DNA of 64,000 nucleotides from Streptomyces monashensis (lineage in GTDB: Bacteria; Actinomycetota; Actinomycetes; Streptomycetales; Streptomycetaceae): positions 62,001 to 126,000 of the forward strand of contig NZ_MLYO01000045.1 of the NCBI RefSeq assembly GCF_001866665.1, read 5' to 3'. The notes under the pieces are model-generated. The model did not search any database and was not told the origin of the DNA. It saw only the letters and a list, made by a program, of their open reading frames with translations. Positions 7,832-15,621 of the stretch are shown here, one piece after another. Each line of letters begins with the position of its first letter. Positions within the stretch are counted from its first letter, which is position 1. The position numbers and the translations under genes were made by a program.

Positions 7832-8310
7832 GACAGGTAGCTGTAACTTGCAGCTGGCCTTTATGGCAAGAGTTGGCTCTAAAACTCTACAGAACTCGCC
7901 GCCAGGTGACCGTGGGTGGCGTGGCGTTTATCTCTCCTATTCACGAGGCGCGGACGGGCAATTCCCGCCGGTCGCTGTGCTAACTTGCCGTCGCGCGGAA
8001 AGTTTGGGTGTTTTGAGCAGGTATCTACCGATGTGCTCACCGCCCGCTCCAGCTCATTTGCGCACCTACCTAGTCACCCTTTGGCCTGCGACAACGGCCA
8101 GCACCGACCCTGAGGGGACCCCTCGTGGGCTCAAGGACGAGGACGTAGCCGCCGACTTTTTGGTCAACGGCCGATCCGCCTCTACGGTTATTCCCCCTCC
8201 CAGCCGCGCCGAGGGAATTAGTGGAGAGTTTTAGAACCAACGCTGGACTTCTTCGCTCGCGGTGTGGCTGTGTTGTCCAGGCACGCTGTCCATGACCGAA
8301 AAGGAGCCGT
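7832..8310. promoter_or_regulatory. Divergent control region between the XRE-int unit and xis
   Basis: This 480-bp non-coding region is less GC-rich than its surroundings. It contains a short palindrome AGCTG-N7-CAGCT at 7839-7855, eight bases from the XRE start, and a 16-bp inverted repeat with one mismatch whose arms (GTTGGCTCTAAAACTC at 7872-7887 and its complement at 8226-8241) flank most of the region, one near each divergent gene. These are the obvious candidate operators for the XRE protein or the excisionase. An AAGGAG ribosome site precedes xis. Confidence 0.6.
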
Positions 8311-8553
8311 ATGCCGAATACCGCTGCCCGCAACGCCAACGCCTCTTCCACCGCCGACGCTGCCAGGCGTGGTCCGCTGGCCACCCCGGCGGAAGTCGCC
8401 GCCTACCTCGGCGTGCCGGTGAAGACCCTCTACCAGTGGAAGTACCGGGCCATCGGCCCCAACGTGCACAAGGTCGGCCGCCACCTGCGCTACCGCTGGC
8501 ACGAGGTGGACGCCTGGGTGACCAGCCAGTCCGCGTACGACCTCGCGTCCTGA
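8311..8553 (+). CDS. xis: Excisionase-like MerR-type DNA-binding protein
   Basis: This 80-residue protein has a winged-helix of the excisionase/MerR-like class: LATPAEVAAYLGVPVKTLYQ forms the HTH, followed by WKYRAIGP and VGRHLRYRWHEVDAWV, the classic wing and closing helix. A good AAGGAGCCGT ribosome site precedes the ATG. In related actinomycete integrative elements such a protein directs the integrase toward excision. It is divergent from the XRE-int unit and upstream of the DUF3631 gene. Confidence 0.85.
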   Translation: MPNTAARNANASSTADAARRGPLATPAEVAAYLGVPVKTLYQWKYRAIGPNVHKVGRHLRYRWHEVDAWVTSQSAYDLAS

Positions 8554-8645
8554 AGCCGCCGGTCCAAGCCCCTGCTCCGTCGCCCTTGAACGATCGAACC
8601 GGTGGGCCGGGCCTTGCCCGTCCGGCCCACCAGGGAGGAATGCCT

Positions 8646-9845
8646 GTGGACGAACCTACGTCTTCCGCCACCGCCCCCGCTCCCCCGACCTCAGCCACCG
8701 ACGAGGAGCCGACGCGACCCGATGAAGGGGCCCTGCTACTGGACGAGTTGCGGGCAGCCATCGCGCGGTACGTGATCCTGCCGAGCGGCGAGGCGCTGAC
8801 CGCTGTGACGCTGTGGGTGGCCGCCACCCACATCCAGCCCGCGCTCCAGCACGCGCCCCGTCTCGCGGTGGTCGGGCCAGCGAAGCGGTGCGGCAAGTCC
8901 CGCCTGCTGGACGTGATCACTGAGACGGTGCGCGAACCGCTGATCACGGTCAACACCAGCCCAGCGGTGGTCTTCCGCGCCATCGGCGACGACCCACCCA
9001 CCCTGCTGGTGGACGAGGCCGACACCATCTTCGGCAGCTTCAAGGCCGCCGAGAAGAACGAGGAGCTGCGCGGCCTGCTCAACGCCGGCCACCAGCGCAA
9101 CCGGCCCGCCCTGCGCATCTCCGGCCCGGAGCACAAGCCGCAGGCGTTCCCCACCTTCGCGATGGCCGCACTCGCCGGCATCGGGGATCTGCCGGACACG
9201 GTCATGGACCGGGCGGTGGTGATCCGCATGCAGCGCCGCAAGGACGGTGAGCGGGTGGATCAGTTCCGCTCCCGCCGTGACATCCCTGCCCTCCACGGTC
9301 TGCGCGACCGGCTGACCGCCTGGCTCCGACCCCTGATGGACACCGCAGCGGATCTGGTACCGCCGATGCCGGTGCAGGACCGTGCGGCGGACACCTGGGA
9401 GCCACTGGTGATCGTCGCCGAACTCGCCGGCGGCACCTGGCCCGAGCAGGCCCGTACCGCGTGTGCGGCCATGTGCGCGGCCGAGGCGGGCAAAGACGAG
9501 GAGTCCAACCTGAAGACGCGCCTGCTGCAGGACATCCGCCGTGCCTTCGCACGCTGCGGAGATCCCGACATCATGCGCACCCGTGACCTCCTGGACGAAC
9601 TCCTCAAGGATCAGGAGGCGCCTTGGGCTGAGTACGGCACCGCCGGCCTGAGCCCGCGCCACCTGGGGATCCTCCTGAAGGACTTCGACATCAAGGCCGC
9701 CACCCACCGCTTCGAAGGCGGACGGCAGGCCAAGGGCTTCGCCCGCCTCCGCTTCATCGACGCGTGGGCCCGCTACTGCCCCGAAGAGCCGACGGCCGAC
9801 AGCGGCGACGAGAACGACGCCCACGTCCCGAGCCCGCACCCGTAA
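8646..9845 (+). CDS. DUF3631-type P-loop ATPase (putative replication protein)
   Basis: This protein of 399 residues starts at GTG 8646, chosen over ATG 8640 because the GGAGG at 8634-8638 is then correctly spaced. It has a Walker A (GPAKRCGKS, residues 77-85), a Walker B (TLLVDEAD, about 119-126), and the C-terminal DUF3631 region with helical repeats (residues 200-380). DUF3631 proteins are common in actinobacterial plasmids and integrative elements beside replication or primase functions; a helicase or initiator role is likely but unproven. It lies directly upstream of the repeat cluster at 9847-9971, which strengthens a replication role. Confidence 0.8.
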   Translation: MDEPTSSATAPAPPTSATDEEPTRPDEGALLLDELRAAIARYVILPSGEALTAVTLWVAATHIQPALQHAPRLAVVGPAKRCGKSRLLDVITETVREPLITVNTSPAVVFRAIGDDPPTLLVDEADTIFGSFKAAEKNEELRGLLNAGHQRNRPALRISGPEHKPQAFPTFAMAALAGIGDLPDTVMDRAVVIRMQRRKDGERVDQFRSRRDIPALHGLRDRLTAWLRPLMDTAADLVPPMPVQDRAADTWEPLVIVAELAGGTWPEQARTACAAMCAAEAGKDEESNLKTRLLQDIRRAFARCGDPDIMRTRDLLDELLKDQEAPWAEYGTAGLSPRHLGILLKDFDIKAATHRFEGGRQAKGFARLRFIDAWARYCPEEPTADSGDENDAHVPSPHP

Positions 9846-9846
9846 A

Positions 9847-9971
9847 GACTCGTCGCACTCGTCGCATCGCAGGTCAGCCCCGCGACGGGTGTCCTCGCTG
9901 TGACGAGTCCACCCGTACCACGGCGGCCATCCGTACCTGCCTGACCAGGCATGCGACGGGTGCGACGAGTC
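9847..9971. repeat. Repeat cluster with 21-bp inverted repeats (candidate origin or oriT)
   Basis: Just after the DUF3631 stop, 9847-9867 and 9951-9971 form a 21-bp inverted repeat with a single mismatch, built from units of the type TGCGACGAGT. Further partial copies stand at 9902-9909 and 9880-9890. A perfect 6-bp hairpin (TGCCTG-AC-CAGGCA, 9938-9951) abuts the right arm. Iterated inverted units plus a hairpin beside a replication-type gene and upstream of mobilization genes fit an element origin or oriT; the assignment is inference. Confidence 0.6.
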
Positions 9972-10031
9972 ACTGCCCTTCCCGCCAGCCCCTTGTGCCC
10001 ATGGCACCCGCCATCGCCTGGAGTACGCCGC

Positions 10032-10895
10032 TTGCCTTCACGCACCACCACGTCCCCCGTGCCGGTCTTGACCGCCGCGATCCGCCTCGGGGTCGCCCTG
10101 GTCGGCACGATCGGCTTCGCCCTCTCCTACGACGCCCTGCGGCAGATGGCCGTCGCCATCCACATCCGCGGAGTGCTGACCTACGCCTTCCCGCTCGTGA
10201 TCGACGGGTTCATCGCCATCGGCGTCGCCGCCCTGCTCATCCTTCGTGCCGCACCATGGCGTTCTCGTCTGTACGTCTGGGCACTCGTCGGCCTCGCGAC
10301 CGTCACCAGCATCTGGGCGAACGCCCTCCACGCCGTCCGTCTCAACCAGCAGGCACACACCGCCGGACTCCACCTCGACAACGTCACCGTTGGCGCCCTG
10401 TCCGCCATCGCCCCACTCGCGCTCGCCGGCGCTGTCCACCTGGATCTTGTGATCCGCCGCCACCCCGCACCCCAGGCCGACGAAGCCGCCGCCACAAAGA
10501 GCCACAACGTCCCCGACCCCGGCCACAACACCATCGAACCGCCCGCCCCTGCGGAGGACGACGCCGGTCTGCCGGCGCAGGCCGAAAACTTGCCCGATGT
10601 GGCCGAACCCCCGAACACGGCAGAGGAAGCGGTCGATGTGCCGCAGAAGGCACACGCCAACACGGATGCGCACGAGCACGACGCAACCTTCGAAGAACTG
10701 CTCGTCGTCGCGCGCACCGCACCGTTGGGACGCGGAGGTCGCGCCTCACGCCGCAACATCGAGACGGCCATTCGAGCCGCCAGGTACCGCATCGGCAAGG
10801 ACCGTCTGACGCAGATCAAGGACCGGGTGCAGGCCGAACTCGACGAGTCAGCCCGTCATGCCGAGCCCGGCAAGGAACCCGCCGGTGTCCTCTGA
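10032..10895 (+). CDS. SpdB-like DUF2637 membrane protein
   Basis: About 287 residues. Four membrane helices fill residues 10-145 in the DUF2637 pattern (SYDALRQMA, VIDGFIAIGVAAL, ANALHAVRLNQQ), followed by an acidic disordered stretch and a C-terminal helical domain (about 225-285, RNIETAIRAARYRIG). SpdB-type proteins help plasmid DNA spread within Streptomyces mycelium. The start is uncertain: TTG 10032 has GGAG at a workable distance; ATG 9951 and GTG 10059 are alternatives. A chromosomal DUF2637 relative is encoded at 45085-46380. It is upstream of and close to mobC. Confidence 0.78.
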   Translation: MPSRTTTSPVPVLTAAIRLGVALVGTIGFALSYDALRQMAVAIHIRGVLTYAFPLVIDGFIAIGVAALLILRAAPWRSRLYVWALVGLATVTSIWANALHAVRLNQQAHTAGLHLDNVTVGALSAIAPLALAGAVHLDLVIRRHPAPQADEAAATKSHNVPDPGHNTIEPPAPAEDDAGLPAQAENLPDVAEPPNTAEEAVDVPQKAHANTDAHEHDATFEELLVVARTAPLGRGGRASRRNIETAIRAARYRIGKDRLTQIKDRVQAELDESARHAEPGKEPAGVL

Positions 10896-10953
10896 CGGCC
10901 ACAGACGCTTCCGTCCCCACAACACCCGCAACGGTGCTTGGAGAAACCGCCCG

Positions 10954-11592
10954 ATGCATGACGACCACGAACTCCCAGCTTTGCAGCCCGAGATGACCAC
11001 CAACGCCAACCAGCCAGCAAGGTATGCCGTTGGACCGTCCAAGGGCCGGTCCAACAGGGATGCCTCCGCCCCAGGGGTGGCGAAGGCCATCGGGCACCAG
11101 GGGGCGCCCGAGGAGGAGGAACACGCCGACGCAGGGACCGGCGTGCTCCCGCGCGCCGCCGAAGCAGCCGCCCTGCACCGCATCGCCCGTCGCCGCAAGC
11201 GCAAGGACACCCAGCGCAAGGAACGCGTCGACGTGCGCTACAGCATCGAGGAGAAGGCCGCGATCCTCCGCAAAGCCCGGTCACTGAACATCGCCGGCGC
11301 CCACTACGTCGGCGCTGTCGTCATGGCGCACATCCATGGCGACCTTGCCCTGCCCGGCCAGCGCACCCCGCTCGATGACTACATCGACGAGCTGACCGCC
11401 CTGCGCGAGCAGGTCGCCAAGATCGGCAACAACGTCAACCAGATCGCCCGGAAGCTCAACGCGGGCGGCCATCCACGCCCTGGGGACAACGCTGCTCTGA
11501 CCCATGCCGAGCGCACCCTTACGGCGGTCCGTGCCGCCGTCGGCGAGATCGCTGCAGCCGCTAACCAGGCCGTCACCAAGAAGGCGGCCTGA
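10954..11592 (+). CDS. mobC: MobC-type relaxosome accessory protein
   Basis: This protein of up to 212 residues has a disordered N-terminal third, then a basic patch RRKRKDTQRKERVDVRYS and the MobC ribbon-helix-helix-like domain (KARSLNIAGAHYVGAVV, then LREQVAKIGNNVNQIARKLN, the family signature). It helps the relaxase find and open oriT. The stop overlaps the relaxase start (TGATG), so the two are coupled. The start is uncertain: ATG 10954 has TTGGAG upstream; a later GTG near 11140 would leave only the domain and would put the 11021-11064 inverted repeat outside the gene. Confidence 0.87.
   Translation: MHDDHELPALQPEMTTNANQPARYAVGPSKGRSNRDASAPGVAKAIGHQGAPEEEEHADAGTGVLPRAAEAAALHRIARRRKRKDTQRKERVDVRYSIEEKAAILRKARSLNIAGAHYVGAVVMAHIHGDLALPGQRTPLDDYIDELTALREQVAKIGNNVNQIARKLNAGGHPRPGDNAALTHAERTLTAVRAAVGEIAAAANQAVTKKAA
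11021..11064. repeat. Inverted repeat in the mobC leader (candidate nic region)
   Basis: A perfect 8-bp inverted repeat (GTTGGACC at 11029-11036, GGTCCAAC at 11048-11055) extends outward with partial pairing of GGTATGCC and GGGATGCC. oriT nic sites commonly sit beside such hairpins upstream of mobC-relaxase genes. It is inside the longer reading of mobC. Confidence 0.4.
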
Positions 11593-13259
11593 TGATCGCC
11601 AAGATCAGCAGCGGCAAGGACACAGCCGGCCTGATCCGCTACCTCTTCGACACCAAGAGGGCCACGGACCACACCGACCCTCACCTCGTCGCCTCCTGGG
11701 ACGGTTTTGCCCCCGACCCCGGCCGAAGCGACGACTTCGCCGCCACAAAGAAGCTCCTGGTGGCTGACCTCGACCTGCGCGTCAAGCAAGCCCGCCGACT
11801 GAGACGTGCTCCAGAGCAGCATGTCTGGCACTGCTCCGTCCGAGCCGCCACAACCGACCGCCACCTCAGCGACGAGGAGTGGGCCCACATCGCCCGCCGC
11901 GTTGTGGCGGCCACCGGCATCGCGCCACAAGACGACCCGGACAGCTGCCGCTGGGTCGCCGTCCGCCATGCACTCGACCACATCCACATCGCCGCCACCA
12001 AGGTCCGAGGCGACCTGAGTACCGCGCGCCACTGGAACGACTACCTCACCGCCGACCGCGAACTCGCCAAGATCGAGAAGGAGTACGGTCTTCACCAGGT
12101 CGTGCGCGGAGACCGCACCGCCGCCAAGCGCCCCACTCGCGCCGAGCAGGAGAAGGCCCGCCGCGCCGGCAAGGCCACCTCCCGCGAGCACCTGCGCACC
12201 ACCATCCGGCAGCTGGTGTCCATCGCCACCAGCCCCGAGGACTTCCTTCATCTACTCGAGGGCGTTGAGGGCGTGCTCATCGACGTCCAGCACTTCCCCT
12301 CCGGCGACGTGCGCGGCTACAAGGTCGCCCTGGAAGGCGACACCAACGCCGCCGGCGAGCCGATCTGGTTCTCCGGCGCCAAACTCGCCCCCGACCTGTC
12401 CCTTCCCAAGATCGCGGAGCGCCTCACTGCCATCGACACCGCGCCGGCCACCGAGCCGGGCAGCCGACGCAGACCCAACCCCTGGCACCAGGCCACCGTC
12501 GCGGCCGAGCGCATCCCCCACCACCTCGACCACGGCGACGACGAAGTCGCCCAGGCCCACATCGCGGCTCTCGGTGAGGCCATCGACGTCCTTCCGCTGC
12601 TCGCCCCCAGCCACCTGCGGCCACACCTGCAGCAGGCCGCCACAGCGTTCGAACGTGCCACCCGCTCCCGCATTCGCGCCCAGCAGGACCATGCCCGCGC
12701 CCTCCGGGGCGCCGTACGCGCCCTGCGCACCGCCCCGGTCACCGGTGACGGGTCCGGGCTGGCGATGTTCCTCGACATCGCTGTCCTCGTCGTCCTCGCC
12801 GCGGCCCGCTGGCACCAGGTCCACCGGCACGACCAGCAAGTCGCCGCCGCTCACCAAGCTCTGGTCCACCTGCAGGCCGCCTACCACCAAGCCGCCGCCG
12901 GACCGCTTACCGCCCTGGCCCAGCGTCAGCCACCGGTCCGCACCATGGAACGGCACGCCCAGCGGATCCTCGTGATCCTGCCCGACCACGTCCAGCAGGT
13001 CCTCGACGACCCAGCCTGGCCGGCACTGGCCGCCGCCCTGACCGAAGCGGAGAACGCGGGTCACGACCCCGAGCAGCTTCTCCAGCACGCCGCACGGCTG
13101 CGCACCCTGGACGAAGCCCGCTCCACCGCCAGGACCCTCACCTGGCGAATCCAACGCCTCGCCGCCCGGCAGATCCCCAGCGACCAAGCACGAGCCGCCC
13201 AAACCAGCACGAGCGTTGCAGCCCGGCCTGGTCTGACGGCATCCGCTCGCCACCGGTGA
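11592..13259 (+). CDS. Relaxase / mobilization nuclease (MobA/VirD2 family)
   Basis: This 555-residue conjugative relaxase has a candidate catalytic Tyr at LIRYLF (Tyr17). The metal-binding triad motif HALDHIHI (His126, His130, His132) matches the HxDxxHxH signature of PF03432-type relaxases. After residue 300 the protein is helical and Ala-rich with probable coiled-coil segments, including a hydrophobic stretch FLDIAVLVVLAAARW (about 394-410). It should nick oriT and pilot the strand during transfer. Translation is coupled to mobC by TGATG. No TraB/FtsK coupling protein follows, so a helper element must provide the channel. Confidence 0.9.
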   Translation: MIAKISSGKDTAGLIRYLFDTKRATDHTDPHLVASWDGFAPDPGRSDDFAATKKLLVADLDLRVKQARRLRRAPEQHVWHCSVRAATTDRHLSDEEWAHIARRVVAATGIAPQDDPDSCRWVAVRHALDHIHIAATKVRGDLSTARHWNDYLTADRELAKIEKEYGLHQVVRGDRTAAKRPTRAEQEKARRAGKATSREHLRTTIRQLVSIATSPEDFLHLLEGVEGVLIDVQHFPSGDVRGYKVALEGDTNAAGEPIWFSGAKLAPDLSLPKIAERLTAIDTAPATEPGSRRRPNPWHQATVAAERIPHHLDHGDDEVAQAHIAALGEAIDVLPLLAPSHLRPHLQQAATAFERATRSRIRAQQDHARALRGAVRALRTAPVTGDGSGLAMFLDIAVLVVLAAARWHQVHRHDQQVAAAHQALVHLQAAYHQAAAGPLTALAQRQPPVRTMERHAQRILVILPDHVQQVLDDPAWPALAAALTEAENAGHDPEQLLQHAARLRTLDEARSTARTLTWRIQRLAARQIPSDQARAAQTSTSVAARPGLTASARHR

Positions 13260-13335
13260 TTCCGGCGCTGGCCCACGGCACAATCCCTCATGGCGTTACC
13301 AGCCGGACGCGTAGATCCGCTGCAGCGGCCTCTGC

Positions 13336-13911
13336 CTATGCAGCTTCAGCCTCACGCAGAGGCGAGGACTCGCTTGCCCGGAGCGTGGACACCTCCCTGG
13401 CCCATGCCGAGACCTCCGCAAAGTGCTCCGGTTGGACACCCTCTCGGGGATTGGGCTGGATCAGGAGAGTCGGCAACCCGCGGGCGACACGCTCCACTGA
13501 CCATTCGTGGTCGAGGCTGGTGAAGTCGTCGTCGATCCACACAGCGGGCGCGTCGCCCAGCCAGGCGTCGACGTGGTCGCGCTTCCACAGGTAGCCGTTG
13601 GGGTGGCTGGTGGTGATGTCGGGGCGTGGCAAGTCGACGTGCGGTAGTGGCGGGAGGCCGAGAAGGGGGCCGATCAGGGTCGTCGCGTCCTGGCGCCAAC
13701 TGGTGCACCAGACGGGTGTGAGGAGGCCGGTACGGATCAGGTCCATGAGCGCGGGACCGTGTGCGGGGTTGAGCCAGATGGTGACCGGCTCGTCGGCACT
13801 GCGGCCTGTGGGTACGACCTCGTGACGGGCATGGGTGGCGGGGGTGGTGCCATCCGCGTCGGGGAAGGGTATGAGGACGCCGTCGATGTCGATGAGCAGG
13901 TAGGGACGCAT
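13336..13911 (-). CDS. HAD-like hydrolase domain protein
   Basis: This 191-residue protein begins with LLIDIDGVLIPF, the HAD motif I (DxDGV), and later has WIDDDFTSLDHEW (about 145), matching the acidic motif IV. CTSWRQDA, near residue 77, is the Ser/Thr motif II found in the HAD group of unknown function common in actinomycetes. It starts at ATG 13911. It is the last gene of a minus-strand set with a methyltransferase and a kinase-like gene upstream. Its substrate is unknown; a phosphate ester made by the neighbouring kinase-like protein is one possibility. An 8-bp stem (13328-13335 / 13356-13363) overlaps its 3' end. Confidence 0.8.
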   Translation of the reverse strand: MRPYLLIDIDGVLIPFPDADGTTPATHARHEVVPTGRSADEPVTIWLNPAHGPALMDLIRTGLLTPVWCTSWRQDATTLIGPLLGLPPLPHVDLPRPDITTSHPNGYLWKRDHVDAWLGDAPAVWIDDDFTSLDHEWSVERVARGLPTLLIQPNPREGVQPEHFAEVSAWAREVSTLRASESSPLREAEAA

Positions 13912-13940
13912 CGGTTCCTCCACGGAAGCCGGGGCAGGTG

Positions 13941-14633
13941 TCAGAGCTTGCGTGTCGTGATCAGCAGGGTGGTGGGCCAGCGGCCCTGTCGGGGGTCGTG
14001 GAAGTCCTGGGCGGAGGCGAGCCACAGGCCCGCGCGGTCGAGGTGTTTCTCCCAGCGGCAGGCATCGAAGTCCCAGCGAGCGACGGGCAGGCGGGTGCGG
14101 TCCGGCAGCGTGACGTAGTCGCGGCGGGGTCGGTCGTCGGCAGCGGGGACCCGGCCGCCGCGCTGTGGGTGGGGGACGGAGAAGACCAGGCTGCAGCCGG
14201 GCTTGAGGCGGTTGGCGACGGCGGGGAGCAGGAGTTCGGGGGCGACGAGGCCGATGGCGCCGAAGACGGAGTAGACCGCGTCGAACTGCTCGTCGGCGGC
14301 CTGCAGATAGTGCAGGGCGTGTCCGGCGACGAAGGTGAGGTTGTTCAGCCGTCCGTAATGTGAGCGGGCCCTGCGGACTTGCAGACCGACCAGGTCGACG
14401 CCGGTGACGTGGGCCGCGTGCCGGGTGGCGAGGCATGCGGCGTTGTGTCCGGGGCCGCAGCCAAGTTCGACCACGCGCTTGCGGCGCAGGTCAGGGCCGA
14501 GGATCTCGGCTCCGGGGCCGATGCCCGGCCGTGTAGTCCACTCCATCCGGGCGGGTGGGGCGAGTGGCTCGGCCGGGCCGGCGGCCGTGCGCTGGAGTGC
14601 GTGGGCGTACCAGGGGGAGGCTTGCGCAAGCAC
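13941..14633 (-). CDS. Class I SAM-dependent methyltransferase
   Basis: This 230-residue protein has a Rossmann methyltransferase core: VVELGCGPGHNAACLA (motif I, residues 54-69), VTGVDLVGLQV (motif II) and DAVYSVFGAIG (motif IV-like). PHPQRGGR and a late WEKHLDRAGL are typical of small-molecule methyltransferases of the UbiE/Tam type. It starts at GTG 14633, directly abutting the kinase-like gene stop (14634), and is thus co-transcribed with it and with the HAD gene. The substrate is not evident. Confidence 0.85.
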   Translation of the reverse strand: MLAQASPWYAHALQRTAAGPAEPLAPPARMEWTTRPGIGPGAEILGPDLRRKRVVELGCGPGHNAACLATRHAAHVTGVDLVGLQVRRARSHYGRLNNLTFVAGHALHYLQAADEQFDAVYSVFGAIGLVAPELLLPAVANRLKPGCSLVFSVPHPQRGGRVPAADDRPRRDYVTLPDRTRLPVARWDFDACRWEKHLDRAGLWLASAQDFHDPRQGRWPTTLLITTRKL

Positions 14634-15545
14634 CTACACCTCCAGGAGCTGGAGGACGTCGGAGAGGTGCCTGCGGACGACCTTGATGTAGGTGGGATCG
14701 GTGGCGGGGTCGTTGATCCAGCGGATGGACTGCTCCATGAACCACTCGAGGGCCCACATGCGGTGCCAGCCCAGCGCCCACTTCTCCGCGGGCAGGCCGC
14801 CCCGCTCGGCGAGTACGTCCGGGGTGCCGCCTTCGGTGACGTAGGACTCCAGGAAGACGCGGAGGCGCACGGGGTCGGGGTCGTCGAGGGTGCCGTGCCA
14901 GCTGGCGAGGTCGAGCAGTCCGGGTCCGGTGAAGGCGCGAGCGAAGTCGAGCAGGCGCCAGCCGCGTCGGCCGATGTGGAGGCTGGTGGGGTGGAACTCG
15001 GAGTGCACCCAGCCGAACGGGGCCAGGGTGGTTCCCTGCGCGCGGGCGTCGGCGGCCTGGGCGATCTGGTTGAGGGCCTGCTCGATGTCGCCGGTGTCCT
15101 GCCACCGGTCGGCCTTGCGGAGCTGGTCGAGGTGGTCCAGGGCGTGGCTGGGCAGGGCCCGTAGCCCTTCCTCGTGCATTACGGGCAGCGCGCCGGCCGT
15201 GCGCGTGCGGTGGAGAACCACGGCCGCGGCGGCACCGTCGAGGTCATCCGCTTCTCGGATGGGGGTGCCGAGGTCCTCCAGGAGCATGCCGAGCCAGCCC
15301 TCGATCCGGACCGAGTGGTAGACCTTCGGGACGGGGGTGCCGAGGGTGTCGGCCAGCCGTAGGGCCTGGTCCTCGCTGTCGAAGGGCCTCTTGGCGTACT
15401 TGAAGATCCGCGTGCTGCCGTCGGGGAAGGTCACGCGTTCGACGCCGGACATCGACCACACCCTCACCTCCTCGCGCTTGGCGGCGGTCTGGTTCGCGAC
15501 GATGCACAGGTTGGCGAGGAGATCGGTGGTGAGGTTGTCGTTCAC
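14634..15545 (-). CDS. Aminoglycoside phosphotransferase-like (kinase-fold) protein with altered active site
   Basis: This 303-residue protein has the APH/choline kinase fold: an N-lobe with FPDGSTRIFKYAKRPF (probable ATP-contact Lys), a hinge LEDLGTPI, then WVHSEFHPTSLHIG where HGDxHPxN is expected, and WRLLDFARAFTG supplying the metal-binding Asp. The catalytic-loop Asp is Glu and the loop Asn is Ser, so ordinary phosphotransfer is in doubt; it could be slow, changed in chemistry, or a pseudokinase. It is the first gene of a three-gene minus-strand unit (kinase-like, methyltransferase, HAD). Resistance to an aminoglycoside should not be assumed. Confidence 0.8.
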   Translation of the reverse strand: MNDNLTTDLLANLCIVANQTAAKREEVRVWSMSGVERVTFPDGSTRIFKYAKRPFDSEDQALRLADTLGTPVPKVYHSVRIEGWLGMLLEDLGTPIREADDLDGAAAAVVLHRTRTAGALPVMHEEGLRALPSHALDHLDQLRKADRWQDTGDIEQALNQIAQAADARAQGTTLAPFGWVHSEFHPTSLHIGRRGWRLLDFARAFTGPGLLDLASWHGTLDDPDPVRLRVFLESYVTEGGTPDVLAERGGLPAEKWALGWHRMWALEWFMEQSIRWINDPATDPTYIKVVRRHLSDVLQLLEV

Positions 15546-15574
15546 GGGGACTCCATTACGGTCGTGACGGCATC

Positions 15575-15604
15575 CGGGGCGGGCGAGCGGACCTGCCCGC
15601 CCCG
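15575..15604 (-). terminator. Terminator after the 250-residue unknown gene
   Basis: A 10-bp perfect GC stem (CGGGGCGGGC / GCCCGCCCCG) with a 10-nt loop lies between the stop of the unknown gene at 15622 and the start of the kinase-like gene. It suggests that the two transcripts are separated, at least in part. Confidence 0.75.
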
Positions 15605-15621
15605 AAGCCTTGCTGCTGGTC

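Noticed and set aside
14634..15545. Aminoglycoside resistance gene
   Set aside because: The fold is APH-like, but the catalytic loop is changed and the operon context (methyltransferase, HAD) does not suggest resistance.
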